Positions 1 through 6,681 are shown, numbered from the stretch's first letter. The stretch: 7,242 nt of DNA from Verrucomicrobiia bacterium (GCA_025934545.1 JAICXV010000105.1:1-7242), one strand, 5' to 3'. The notes: a model not told the origin generated them from the sequence alone. Made by a program: numbers and translations.

Positions 1-128
1 CGGCACACGACCGGGGCGCCGCGCGTGCCGCGCACGAAGTTAAACACGTAATAAATTCCGACCGCGAGGATGATAATTTCCAGCGCCGGTCTCCAGCCTC
101 CACTAATGATCTGATGAATGTTCCACAT
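1..128 (-). CDS. cdaA: Diadenylate cyclase CdaA, N-terminal part (runs off the left edge)
   Basis: Only the first 42 codons are present, read leftward from the ATG at 128-126. The visible protein begins MWNIHQIISGGW, continues with a hydrophobic stretch (about residues 15-31, ALEIIILAVGIYYVFNF) and then reaches VRGTRGAP. This matches the first transmembrane helix and following Arg-Gly-Thr-Arg turn of the CdaA/DacA family (TIGR00159), membrane enzymes that make cyclic di-AMP from two ATP through a C-terminal DAC domain, which lies outside this window. The ATG at 128 is the only ATG, GTG or TTG start in this frame downstream of an in-frame stop at 215-213, so the start is well constrained, although no clear Shine-Dalgarno is seen. 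It follows folP by 67 bp on the same strand. A folP-cdaA pairing is known from Bacteroidetes and, as I recall, Verrucomicrobia, which supports the call. Confidence 0.75.
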   Translation of the reverse strand, partial: MWNIHQIISGGWRPALEIIILAVGIYYVFNFVRGTRGAPVVC

Positions 129-152
129 TCGTTGGTTGTCCGAGATGCCGTA

Positions 153-192
153 GCGAGTTTTAATTTTTCTGATGATTACATCAGCAACTCGC
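153..192 (-). repeat. Nested inverted repeat in the folP-cdaA spacer
   Basis: Two nested perfect inverted repeats are visible. The outer arms are GCGAGTT (153-159) and AACTCGC (186-192), 7 bp. The inner arms are CTGATG (169-174) and CATCAG (179-184), 6 bp, with a 4-base loop. A 9-base A/T-rich bulge lies on one side and a single base on the other. The element fills 40 of the 67 non-coding bases between folP and cdaA. In the leftward transcript it is not followed by a U run, so it does not look like a standard intrinsic terminator. An RNA-processing, stability or translational role is inference. Confidence 0.5.
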
Positions 193-195
193 CAC

Positions 196-1029
196 TTATC
201 TCTGCAAATTCTTTAAACGTTCCGTCATCCGCAACGCTTGTCGCGTTTCGGCTACATCATGCACCCGCAACATCTGCACGCCATTTGTCGCCGCCCAACA
301 CGCACACGCAATCGATCCGGTCACCGTCCCGCCGTCGCCCGCAATTTTTTCAACAAACGATTTTCGCGACGCCCCTATCAGCATGGGCCGGCCAAAGCGC
401 TCGAAGCGTCGGACGTGTGCTAATAATTCCAGATTATCTTCGATGCGTTTGCCAAAGCCAATCCCAATATCCAAAATCACTTGCTCTGCATTGACACCGC
501 ATCGCGTCAAAAAATTCAATCGTTCCGCAAAAAAATCTCCAACCTCGTCGACGACATTCTTATAACGCGGACTGTCCTGCATCGTTTGCGGTGTTCCCTG
601 CATGTGCATCAAGACATAGCCGACGCCGGTCGTTGCGATCAAATTCCACATTTCCTCATCGCTGCGATTGGCCGCGACGTCATTGACAATGCTCGCGCCC
701 GCCTCAATCGCCGCGCGCGCAACAGCCGGCTTCATCGTATCAATGGAGATAGGGACCTTGACTTGTTTCGTGAGCGCATCGATCACTGGCAACACGCGTT
801 GCAATTCCTCTTTCTCGGAAACCGGACTTGCCCGTGGACGCGTCGATTCCCCGCCGACATCGATAATATCGGCGCCTTCCTCGATCAGCTTGAGCGCATG
901 CGCGATTGCCGCATCCGTATTGAAGAACTTGCCGCCATCCGAAAATGAATCCGGCGTCACGTTGACGACGCCCATCAGCATCGTCGGACGGGGAAATTCG
1001 AAGCTAAAATGGCGCGCGCGCAGCCTCAT
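196..1029 (-). CDS. folP: Dihydropteroate synthase
   Basis: This 277-residue cytoplasmic TIM-barrel enzyme condenses 6-hydroxymethyl-dihydropterin pyrophosphate with p-aminobenzoate to give dihydropteroate in folate synthesis; it is the sulfonamide target. The family signatures appear in order: GVVNVTPDSFSDGG (residues 20-33, Asn23 phosphate/metal loop), DVGGESTRP (57-65), SIDT (95-98), VNDV (115-118), LMHMQGTP (140-147), LDIGIGFGK (186-194, pterin-binding Asp187), GASRKSF (219-225, catalytic-site Lys223) and RVHDV (255-259, the terminal RxH). Length is normal for the family. The start at 1029 leaves a short RxFxFEFPRP lead-in, plausible for this group. No good Shine-Dalgarno precedes it, and another ATG lies 10 bases upstream but out of frame. 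It lies 43 bp downstream of the sod gene and 67 bp upstream of cdaA, all on one strand, so co-transcription is possible. All key residues are intact. Confidence 0.97.
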   Translation of the reverse strand: MRLRARHFSFEFPRPTMLMGVVNVTPDSFSDGGKFFNTDAAIAHALKLIEEGADIIDVGGESTRPRASPVSEKEELQRVLPVIDALTKQVKVPISIDTMKPAVARAAIEAGASIVNDVAANRSDEEMWNLIATTGVGYVLMHMQGTPQTMQDSPRYKNVVDEVGDFFAERLNFLTRCGVNAEQVILDIGIGFGKRIEDNLELLAHVRRFERFGRPMLIGASRKSFVEKIAGDGGTVTGSIACACWAATNGVQMLRVHDVAETRQALRMTERLKNLQR

Positions 1030-1056
1030 GCTTTCGCATTAAACCACGCGCGCGCG
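1012..1056 (-). other. Complementary (CG)5 tracts flanking the folP start codon
   Basis: Two 10-base alternating C/G tracts, at 1012-1021 and 1047-1056, are perfectly complementary and separated by 25 bases. In the leftward mRNA they could form a 10-bp all-GC stem whose loop holds the folP ATG (1029-1027). The downstream tract lies inside folP codons 4-7, and the sequence just after it in the transcript reads CATTTTAG. Each tract is also self-complementary, so competing pairings are possible. The tracts are seen directly. A regulatory role (translational control of folP or attenuation after sod) is inference. Confidence 0.45.
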
Positions 1057-1072
1057 AAGTTGTCCTGTCTAA

Positions 1073-1699
1073 TTACTTCTTGGCCGCTTCGTAATTCTTC
1101 GCGACCTCACCCCAGTTGATCACATTCCAAATCGCCTTCAAATAATCGGGGCGACGATTCTGATATTTCAAATAGTAGGCGTGTTCCCAAACATCGATGC
1201 CCAAAATCGGTTTTCCTTCGCAACCAGCGATGGCTTTACCCATGATCGGATTGTCCTGGTTGGCCGTCGAGCAGACCTCGAGCTTGCCATTGTTGACGAC
1301 GAGCCATGCCCAGCCGCTGCCGAAGCGGGTCGCTCCAGCGGCCTCGATTTTTTCCTTGAACGCTTCGAAACTGCCAAAGGTGGCGTTGATATCTTCCGCC
1401 AATTTCCCTGAAGGCGCTCCGTGGGTGTGACCGAGGATTTTCCAAAACATCGAATGATTAGCGTGTCCACCGCCATTGTTTCGGACCGCGCCGCGAACAT
1501 CGTCCGGCACCGCGCTTAAATTGCTGATCAGGTCCTCGACAGATTTCTTTTCCAAATCCGCTTTGCCGGCGATGGCTTTATTCACATTCGTCACATAAGC
1601 AGCGTGATGCTTGTCGTGATGAATTTCCATCGTCTGCGCGTCGATGTGCGGTTCCAAAGCGTTTTTTGCGTAAGGTAAAGGCGGTAATTCGTAAGCCAT
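1073..1699 (-). CDS. Superoxide dismutase, Fe/Mn family, Mn-type signature
   Basis: This 208-residue enzyme disproportionates superoxide to oxygen and hydrogen peroxide. The N-terminal helical hairpin carries ALEPHID and [12 protein letters not shown] (residues 14-20 and 24-35), and the C-terminal alpha/beta domain carries GSGWAWLV and [19 protein letters not shown]. The four metal ligands are visible as His27, His82 (in NHSMFW), Asp169 and His173. The GGGH at 76-79 and Gln148 in TANQDNP are typical of the Mn-type enzyme rather than the Fe-type, where the active-site Gln sits near residue 70; cambialistic use cannot be excluded. No signal peptide is present, so it should be cytoplasmic. Length and ends match the family. 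The start is preceded by an A-rich stretch without a Shine-Dalgarno. It is the first gene of the leftward group, with folP 43 bp downstream. The symbol sodA would fit by sequence type, but is left open because metal use is unproven. Confidence 0.97.
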   Translation of the reverse strand: MAYELPPLPYAKNALEPHIDAQTMEIHHDKHHAAYVTNVNKAIAGKADLEKKSVEDLISNLSAVPDDVRGAVRNNGGGHANHSMFWKILGHTHGAPSGKLAEDINATFGSFEAFKEKIEAAGATRFGSGWAWLVVNNGKLEVCSTANQDNPIMGKAIAGCEGKPILGIDVWEHAYYLKYQNRRPDYLKAIWNVINWGEVAKNYEAAKK

Positions 1700-1770
1700 A
1701 AAGTTTTTTGGTTAATGGTTCGTGTCTATATTTGACTGCGTTCGGTAAACCTAACAAAGGACTTCCAAAA

Positions 1771-1784
1771 CGCAAGAGGCGCAA
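1771..1784. repeat. Two-unit period-9 CGCAA element
   Basis: CGCAA occurs at 1771-1775 and again at 1780-1784, nine bases apart, within an A-rich context. Read on the minus strand it becomes TTGCGCCTCTTGCG, which resembles a TTTGCG-type short intergenic repeat that I recall from Verrucomicrobia and other genomes. The two units are seen directly; membership in a dispersed family is recalled and was not checked. Confidence 0.4.
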
Positions 1785-1887
1785 AAACTTAACTGATATT
1801 AAATAGACATCGTTTCTCGCTCTTGTTCGTGGACCAGGGTCGGGATGCGGCACTTCGACGCTGTCTCAATTAGGCCGCCATTTCTCC

Positions 1888-1912
1888 ATCCGTGCTATCC
1901 GCGTAATCCGTG
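1888..1912. repeat. Three-unit period-9 ATCCGYG element
   Basis: ATCCGTG (1888-1894), ATCCGCG (1897-1903) and ATCCGTG (1906-1912) are spaced exactly nine bases apart, followed by GTTC. This form is like the ATCCGTG/ATCCGCG/AATCCGTGGTT intergenic elements that are often mistranslated as hypothetical peptides in Verrucomicrobia, Planctomycetes and Spirochaetes. Its presence upstream of thrS argues that the coding sequence starts after it. Confidence 0.5.
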
Positions 1913-1950
1913 GTTCAAAGTTTTCAGTTTATTCCACGCAAACCACGATT
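1905..1950 (+). repeat. Inverted repeat just upstream of thrS
   Basis: CGTGGTT (1909-1915) is complementary to AACCACG (1941-1947). Beyond a one-base bulge, AAT (1905-1907) also pairs with ATT (1948-1950). The loop is 25 bases and the element ends 11 bases before the chosen thrS ATG. It could form in the thrS leader. One arm is part of the period-9 element, so the pairing may be coincidental. Confidence 0.3.
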
Positions 1951-1961
1951 ACACTGCACCG

Positions 1962-4055
1962 ATGCAATCTGACAAACCAGAGGCCCAGCGTAAGACGCTC
2001 GATGACCGCGCCAAGATGTCCGAACTGGAGCGTATCCGCCATTCGGCCGCTCACGTTATGGCCACCGCTATCCTTCGCCTCTGGCCCGAAGCCCAATTTG
2101 CCGCCGGTCCGCCGGTCGAAAACGGTTTCTACTACGACGTCGATCTCCCGCATCGCATCTCGCCCGAAGATTTTGCGAAGATCGAAGAAGAGATGAAGAA
2201 GGAGATCAAAGCCAACAACGTCTTCGAAAAAATTATCGTCACCCGCGAACAAGCGATCAAAGACGCCGAAAGCGGCCGCCTCGGCGGTTTGACCGAACGT
2301 CCTGGCAACAAGAGCAAATTCAAACTCGGCAATCTCGCTGACATTCCCGAAGGTGAACCGATTTCGTATTTTAAGAATGGCGACTTCCTCGACCTTTGCG
2401 CCGGCCCGCACGTCATGCGCACCGGCAACATCGGCGCGTTCAAACTGACCCAGGTCGCCAGCGCCTACTACAAAGGCGACGAAAAAAATCCCCAGCTCCA
2501 ACGCATCTACGGCACCGCTTTCAAGAACAAGACCGAGATGGAGGCCTACTTCAAGATGATTGAAGAGGCCAAGAAGCGCGATCACCGGAAGATCGGCGAA
2601 GAAATGGGCCTCTACAAAATCGACACCGAATACGTTGGTCCCGGCCTCCCGCTGTGGCTGCCCAAAGGCGGTGCGATTGTCGAAGCTCTCGAACAATTAG
2701 CCAAAGAAACCGAGTTTCAAGCTGGCTACGTCCGCGTCAAAACTCCGCACTTAGCGAGAGAGAAGATGTACACCACGTCGGGACACTTGCCTTATTACGC
2801 AGAGTCAATGTTCCCGCCTATGGAAATGGATGAACATCGCGATGAGCGAAAGGCGCTCGAAGCAAATGTTGCTATTCTGGAGACCACCCTCGTTAAGTTC
2901 GCCGATCCTATCGCCAAAGCTAAAGCTGAACAGAGACAACTCGAAACCGGAACGAAACCTATTTACACCAATGACGGCAAAATCAGCTTAGCAATGGAAC
3001 AATTCAAAGCTGGTGGCGTTTCCGGCGAAATTGCAACGGTTTGTCGTGACTTAACCGAGGCAAAACAAAAACTAAAATCCTTACCGCCGGCGGATGGCTA
3101 TTTTCTCAAAGCCATGAACTGCCCGCATCACCACCGCGTTTTCGCGGCCGAACCGCGCAGTTATCGCGACCTCCCGTTGCGTCTGGCCGAATACGGCACC
3201 TGTTATCGCTACGAACAATCCGGCGAACTTTTTGGCCTCATGCGCGTGCGCTCGCTCAACATGAACGACGCCCACATCTATTGCACCGAAGAACAATTCT
3301 CCGATGAGTTCAACGCCGTCAACGAGATGTATCTGAAGTATTTCAAAATCTTCGGCATCGACAAATACGTCATGCGCTTCAGCACATCGTCACCCGAAGG
3401 TCTCGGCAAGAAATACGTCAACGAACCCGAACTTTGGAAAAAAACCGAAGACATGGTTCGCAAAGTCTTGATCGATTCGAAAATTAATTTTATCGAAGTC
3501 CCAAACGAAGCCGCCTTCTACGGCCCGAAAATCGACGTCCAAGTTTGGAGCGTCATCGGCCGCGAATTCACATTAGCGACAAACCAAGTCGACTTCGCCG
3601 TCCCTGCGAAATTCGGCCTGACCTATCGCGACAAAGACAACACCGACAAAACCCCATTGTGCATCCACCGCGCGCCACTCGGCACACACGAACGTTTCAT
3701 CGGTTTCTTAATCGAGCATTACGCCGGCAACTTCCCGTTGTGGCTCGCCCCCGAACAAGTCCGGGTCATCACCATTGGCGACGATGAAAAGCTAGTCGCT
3801 TACGCCAAAGAAATCGTAAAGGAATTGCGCGCCAACATGGTCCGATGCGACAGCGATTTCGGCACCGACAAGGTCAACGGAAAGATACTGCGCGCCGAAG
3901 AATCAAAAGTTCACACCATGCTAGTCGTCGGTGGCCGTGACATGGATGCCGGCGCCGTCAGCGTTCGTCTGCACGGCAAAGGAAACGTCGGCGCGAAGCC
4001 GAAAGGCGAAGTCATCGCCGACATCGTGCAATCGATCAAAGAGCGTCGTCCGTAA
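1962..4055 (+). CDS. thrS: Threonine--tRNA ligase lacking TGS domain, with a catalytic-core insertion
   Basis: ThrRS charges tRNA-Thr with threonine in the cytoplasm; 697 residues from this start. The editing domain comes first, with HSAAH (His27, His31) and DLCAGPH (Asp144, Cys146, His150), so proofreading of mischarged Ser should be intact. The class II core follows. Zinc ligands are visible as Cys387 (MNCP), His438 (NDAHIY) and His569 (CIHRAP); motif 2 is YRYEQSGELFGLMRVR (Arg416) and motif 3 is HRAPLGTHERFIGFL. The anticodon-binding domain runs from about 597 to the end (PEQVRVITI...LVVGGRD). The TGS domain found in most bacterial ThrRS (about 60 residues) is absent. Between MFPPMEMD and GYFLKAMNCP there is a charged, helix-prone segment (about 289-378) where E. 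coli has only about 12 residues. The ATG at 1962 is chosen because upstream sequence crosses a repeat; the ATG at 2016 is possible. Neither has a Shine-Dalgarno. The stop abuts that of the convergent gene. Confidence 0.97.
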   Translation: MQSDKPEAQRKTLDDRAKMSELERIRHSAAHVMATAILRLWPEAQFAAGPPVENGFYYDVDLPHRISPEDFAKIEEEMKKEIKANNVFEKIIVTREQAIKDAESGRLGGLTERPGNKSKFKLGNLADIPEGEPISYFKNGDFLDLCAGPHVMRTGNIGAFKLTQVASAYYKGDEKNPQLQRIYGTAFKNKTEMEAYFKMIEEAKKRDHRKIGEEMGLYKIDTEYVGPGLPLWLPKGGAIVEALEQLAKETEFQAGYVRVKTPHLAREKMYTTSGHLPYYAESMFPPMEMDEHRDERKALEANVAILETTLVKFADPIAKAKAEQRQLETGTKPIYTNDGKISLAMEQFKAGGVSGEIATVCRDLTEAKQKLKSLPPADGYFLKAMNCPHHHRVFAAEPRSYRDLPLRLAEYGTCYRYEQSGELFGLMRVRSLNMNDAHIYCTEEQFSDEFNAVNEMYLKYFKIFGIDKYVMRFSTSSPEGLGKKYVNEPELWKKTEDMVRKVLIDSKINFIEVPNEAAFYGPKIDVQVWSVIGREFTLATNQVDFAVPAKFGLTYRDKDNTDKTPLCIHRAPLGTHERFIGFLIEHYAGNFPLWLAPEQVRVITIGDDEKLVAYAKEIVKELRANMVRCDSDFGTDKVNGKILRAEESKVHTMLVVGGRDMDAGAVSVRLHGKGNVGAKPKGEVIADIVQSIKERRP

Positions 4056-4061
4056 TTACGG
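4050..4061. repeat. 12-bp perfect palindrome over the two abutting stop codons
   Basis: CCGTAATTACGG is a perfect palindrome. Its centre TAATTA holds the thrS stop (4053-4055) and, on the other strand, the stop of the secreted protein gene (4058-4056). There is no base between the two convergent genes and no other hairpin with a T run, so no recognisable intrinsic terminator serves either transcript. Confidence 0.6.
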
Positions 4062-6614
4062 TGCGAGTTTGAGTCGATAGAATTTTTGTGTGCTGGTGGC
4101 GTTCTCGCTGTAATCGAGGCTGCCCGAGACAGTGGTGACATCGACCCAGTTGGTAAGACTCGTGCTCGATTGCAGTGTCATATTGCCGTTGTCGCCGATG
4201 GCCTGCAGGTGAATCTGGTTCGCGTTGATGGTCGTTGAGACGAAACGGGGCAGGGGACGCGGTGGAGTGACATCCAGCCATGTATTGCCAACGCGTAGTT
4301 CGTCCCACTGCATCGCCGCCGGAACGCTCGCTGCCGTGTTTTGGCGAATATTAAACCGGTCGATGACAAAACCGTCAGCGCCAGCGGAGGTCGTCAGAAG
4401 GGGTGCTGGAGCCGAACCTACCCCGAGAGTGGTGGCATCAGGATTTATCCACATCGACACAACATTCGGCGAAACAGTGAAATCGTAAGCTCCGACCAGC
4501 AGCACCGTGTCGCCAACGTGATATTCAGTGGTGCCATAAACCGCCGCACTGCCAGTTCCGCCTTTTTGTAGACCGAGCACATAGCCCGAAGCCGAATTGC
4601 TTTTTACCATAAACTGCAATCGAAAGTTTGTGCTATCGGTCGCAGTCAACGCACCGACTTGCGCGCCGGCGCCGGTCCAAGTGGGGTAACCAAGATCGTT
4701 GATTCGGAACAACGCAGAAACGTAAACAACCCCGCTGCTCAGGTTTGTGCCGAACAATCGTCGCACTCCCAGCCCGATGCCACCATTCGTTACGCTATTG
4801 CCGACTGACGTTTGTAGCGGCGCATAAGACAAACTGCCCGGCGTGACCATACAATCATTCGTGCCCGAGCCGCCATACGCCCAATTCACCGGCGTATTGC
4901 TACTCACCGGCGCGCCGATATTTGAGTAGTTGAACGGTTCGTAAAAAAACGGATTGCTCGTCGCTACGCTCAACGTAAATGCTATGTTCGTCGTTCCAAA
5001 ACTATTGCTGACGATCATCGTGTACGTCCCGGCGTCCGCAAATGTAACGCCGGGTCTGGTATAGGTCGCGTTTGTCGCTCCAGGAATGTTGGTCCCGTTT
5101 AGCTGCCATTGGTAACTTAGCGGCGCCCCACCGGCGGCGCGAGCGGTGAAGGTCGCTGAGCTGTTAAGCAAAGTGGTTTGGTTCCCTGAAAGCGCATTAA
5201 AGACCGCGGCCCCGGTAAGTTGGGTGCCAACAAACGGCGCGCTATCGGAGAACTTGAACATCACTGCATCGCCTCCGTTCAAGTTCAGCACGAGTTGCCG
5301 AACTCCATTGGTCAAAACGAGCGCTTTCGCTTCGGCGAGACCAGTGAGCGGATTTATCATTTCAATGGCCAGGAGCGACGAGTTAAAGTTTAGCGTGATC
5401 TGCTGCAAACAATCCGGGCCATCGCCGAATGGATCGCTAAGCCCGTTGACGACCATCATGTAAACTTCGTTCGAGTAGGTCGGACCATCGAAGGTCTCAT
5501 CCAGCGGTTTGAACCAGGACATGATGACATCGCCGATTTGCCCGTTGTTCTTCGTTCCCATGTTGGCGACCGACCAACTGGTCAGATACGGATCATTTCG
5601 TTGGTAGGCCCAGTCCGTGTTCGCATCACCGCCGCCGGATCCCGCATAAAACCCGATTGGAAACCCGTGCAGCGAACCGTCCGGATTTCTCCCACGGATA
5701 AACACCATGCTCGTCGTTCGTAAATCAGGAAACGAAACGTCGGGCACCGGCGTCAATCGCACGAGCGCGTTGCCAAAGTTCCGTGCGCGCAGAGCGCAGT
5801 CAGCCTTCTCAGCATAGAGAGCCGTCGGCACGTTGTCGCCTGCGGAGTTCGTGAACAACACCGACGCACCGGTATTGTAGGTGAAATCGATCAGCGTCTT
5901 GCAATTGAATGCCATCGCCGCGGAATGTTGCAGCCGCATTTGCGATTTTGACGGCGTCGCGCAGCCTTCACCAAATGATTGAAACATCTGCAGATACGTC
6001 CCCAACGGAATCCCAGCGCCCCACGCGTGTTGCCGATATCGCCGAAGATCGCCGTACCAATTCATCAAGGTCTCGGAAACATTGCCACTTCCATCCACGC
6101 GAAATGGATAACTGTCGAAGCACAACATATCGGGATGCGCGCGCGAATAGAAATCGAACAGCTGCGAATCACCGACCTCGCCGCCAAAACTATTGGCAAA
6201 CAGTATCGTATTGGGCCAATTGCTCTGCACGGTATTAAACCAGTTCACCACTTGCGTGCGCGTGGTATCGTCGTTGAGATTCTGTTCATCGCCAAGTTGC
6301 AGCATAACGGTTTGCGACAGATAAGGACCCTCGCCCGTGAGTGGCGGCATTTCATCAATACTTCGAATCCAACTCGCCCATGGAAAACCGGGAGCGGCGC
6401 CCATCTCCGACGGCACGCGGTCCCACATCCAAAACATGGTGGTGTAGTTTGCGTTCGAGAAGGTATTCAGGTGAAAGGGATCGGTCGACGAGACATTGCC
6501 GGCGACCTGGAAACCGCGATTGATGAGAATCTGATGACCTTTACTGATTTGGGAATGAGCCGTGTAACAACACGCTAGGACAATAAAAACGAACCACCGA
6601 ACGGAACTGGGCAT
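4056..6614 (-). CDS. Secreted multidomain protein: glycoside hydrolase-like barrel, Ig-like and ConA-like modules
   Basis: This 852-residue protein has an N-terminal signal peptide (hydrophobic core about residues 8-17, likely cleavage after AHS at 19-21). Residues about 24-280 look like a TIM barrel of the clan GH-A kind: strand-like blocks TTMFWMWD (58-65), TVMLQLGDEQN (102-112), TILFANSFGGE (136-146), DMLCFDSYPF (162-171), IPLGTYLQMF (202-211) and LIDFTYNTGASVLF (241-254). Asp109, Glu110, Glu146 and Asp167 are candidate acidic catalytic residues. A beta-rich segment follows, ending NLNGGDAVMFKF (445-455). An Ig-like module lies at about 461-551 (YQW 501-503, DAGTYT 527-532). A beta-sandwich resembling LamG/concanavalin folds lies at about 555-785. 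The tail (788-852; TLQSSTSLTNWVDV...FYRLK) is typical of verrucomicrobial extracellular proteins. The substrate is unknown; a glycan is inferred. The gene is alone on its strand, between convergent thrS and divergent rpmH. A weak GCAGGT precedes the start. Confidence 0.9.
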   Translation of the reverse strand: MPSSVRWFVFIVLACCYTAHSQISKGHQILINRGFQVAGNVSSTDPFHLNTFSNANYTTMFWMWDRVPSEMGAAPGFPWASWIRSIDEMPPLTGEGPYLSQTVMLQLGDEQNLNDDTTRTQVVNWFNTVQSNWPNTILFANSFGGEVGDSQLFDFYSRAHPDMLCFDSYPFRVDGSGNVSETLMNWYGDLRRYRQHAWGAGIPLGTYLQMFQSFGEGCATPSKSQMRLQHSAAMAFNCKTLIDFTYNTGASVLFTNSAGDNVPTALYAEKADCALRARNFGNALVRLTPVPDVSFPDLRTTSMVFIRGRNPDGSLHGFPIGFYAGSGGGDANTDWAYQRNDPYLTSWSVANMGTKNNGQIGDVIMSWFKPLDETFDGPTYSNEVYMMVVNGLSDPFGDGPDCLQQITLNFNSSLLAIEMINPLTGLAEAKALVLTNGVRQLVLNLNGGDAVMFKFSDSAPFVGTQLTGAAVFNALSGNQTTLLNSSATFTARAAGGAPLSYQWQLNGTNIPGATNATYTRPGVTFADAGTYTMIVSNSFGTTNIAFTLSVATSNPFFYEPFNYSNIGAPVSSNTPVNWAYGGSGTNDCMVTPGSLSYAPLQTSVGNSVTNGGIGLGVRRLFGTNLSSGVVYVSALFRINDLGYPTWTGAGAQVGALTATDSTNFRLQFMVKSNSASGYVLGLQKGGTGSAAVYGTTEYHVGDTVLLVGAYDFTVSPNVVSMWINPDATTLGVGSAPAPLLTTSAGADGFVIDRFNIRQNTAASVPAAMQWDELRVGNTWLDVTPPRPLPRFVSTTINANQIHLQAIGDNGNMTLQSSTSLTNWVDVTTVSGSLDYSENATSTQKFYRLKLAP

Positions 6615-6662
6615 AAAACATCAATTTACCTGCTGTAGAGATTTGTTGGAAGTAAACAATCA

Positions 6663-6681
6663 GTCAATCTACACGATTGAC
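6663..6681. repeat. 7-bp inverted repeat overlapping the rpmH -35 box
   Basis: GTCAATC (6663-6669) and GATTGAC (6675-6681) are perfect inverted copies separated by TACAC. The right arm overlaps the TTGACA -35 box (6677-6682), and the left arm read on the other strand gives TTGACT. The form fits a dimer-binding operator or back-to-back -35 boxes; which one cannot be told from this window. Confidence 0.5.

Larger units (their letters stand above)
1700..1961. promoter_or_regulatory. Divergent intergenic region between sod and thrS
   Basis: This 262-base stretch should hold the promoters of both the leftward sod gene and the rightward thrS. No convincing sigma-70 pair could be fixed. For sod, a TATAGA-like -10 (1727-1722 on the minus strand) has no good -35. 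For thrS, TTGACT at 1732-1737 lacks a properly spaced -10. A frame in phase with thrS is open from an ATG at 1845, but the encoded peptide resembles no ThrRS domain and crosses the repeat at 1888-1920, so I treat it as non-coding. No T-box-like structure was recognised. Confidence 0.5.

Noticed and set aside
1845..1961. An in-frame upstream extension of thrS from the ATG at 1845, preceded by a purine-rich stretch.
   Set aside because: The 39 extra residues match no ThrRS domain and cross the period-9 repeat; the family-like sequence begins near 1962-2016.
1700..1961. A T-box or threonine-attenuator leader before thrS.
   Set aside because: No T-box sequence, no terminator/antiterminator pair and no threonine-rich leader peptide could be found; only a weak inverted repeat is present.
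1929..2696. A long open frame (255 codons) on the minus strand opposite thrS.
   Set aside because: It mirrors the thrS codon pattern, has no recognisable domain and overlaps a certain gene completely.
4445..4453. A perfect DnaA-box consensus, TTATCCACA.
   Set aside because: It is a single copy inside the secreted-protein gene, coding for a normal part of the ConA-like module; no cluster or AT-rich unwinding region is nearby.
5979..6578. An open frame of 199 codons on the plus strand opposite the secreted-protein gene.
   Set aside because: The translation is Arg/His-rich and shows no family features; it is an antisense shadow.
6567..6614. A possible lipoprotein signal (VLAC at residues 12-15) in the secreted protein.
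   Set aside because: Leu at -2 and the short hydrophobic run fit a lipobox poorly; the AHS cleavage site at 19-21 fits an ordinary signal peptide better.
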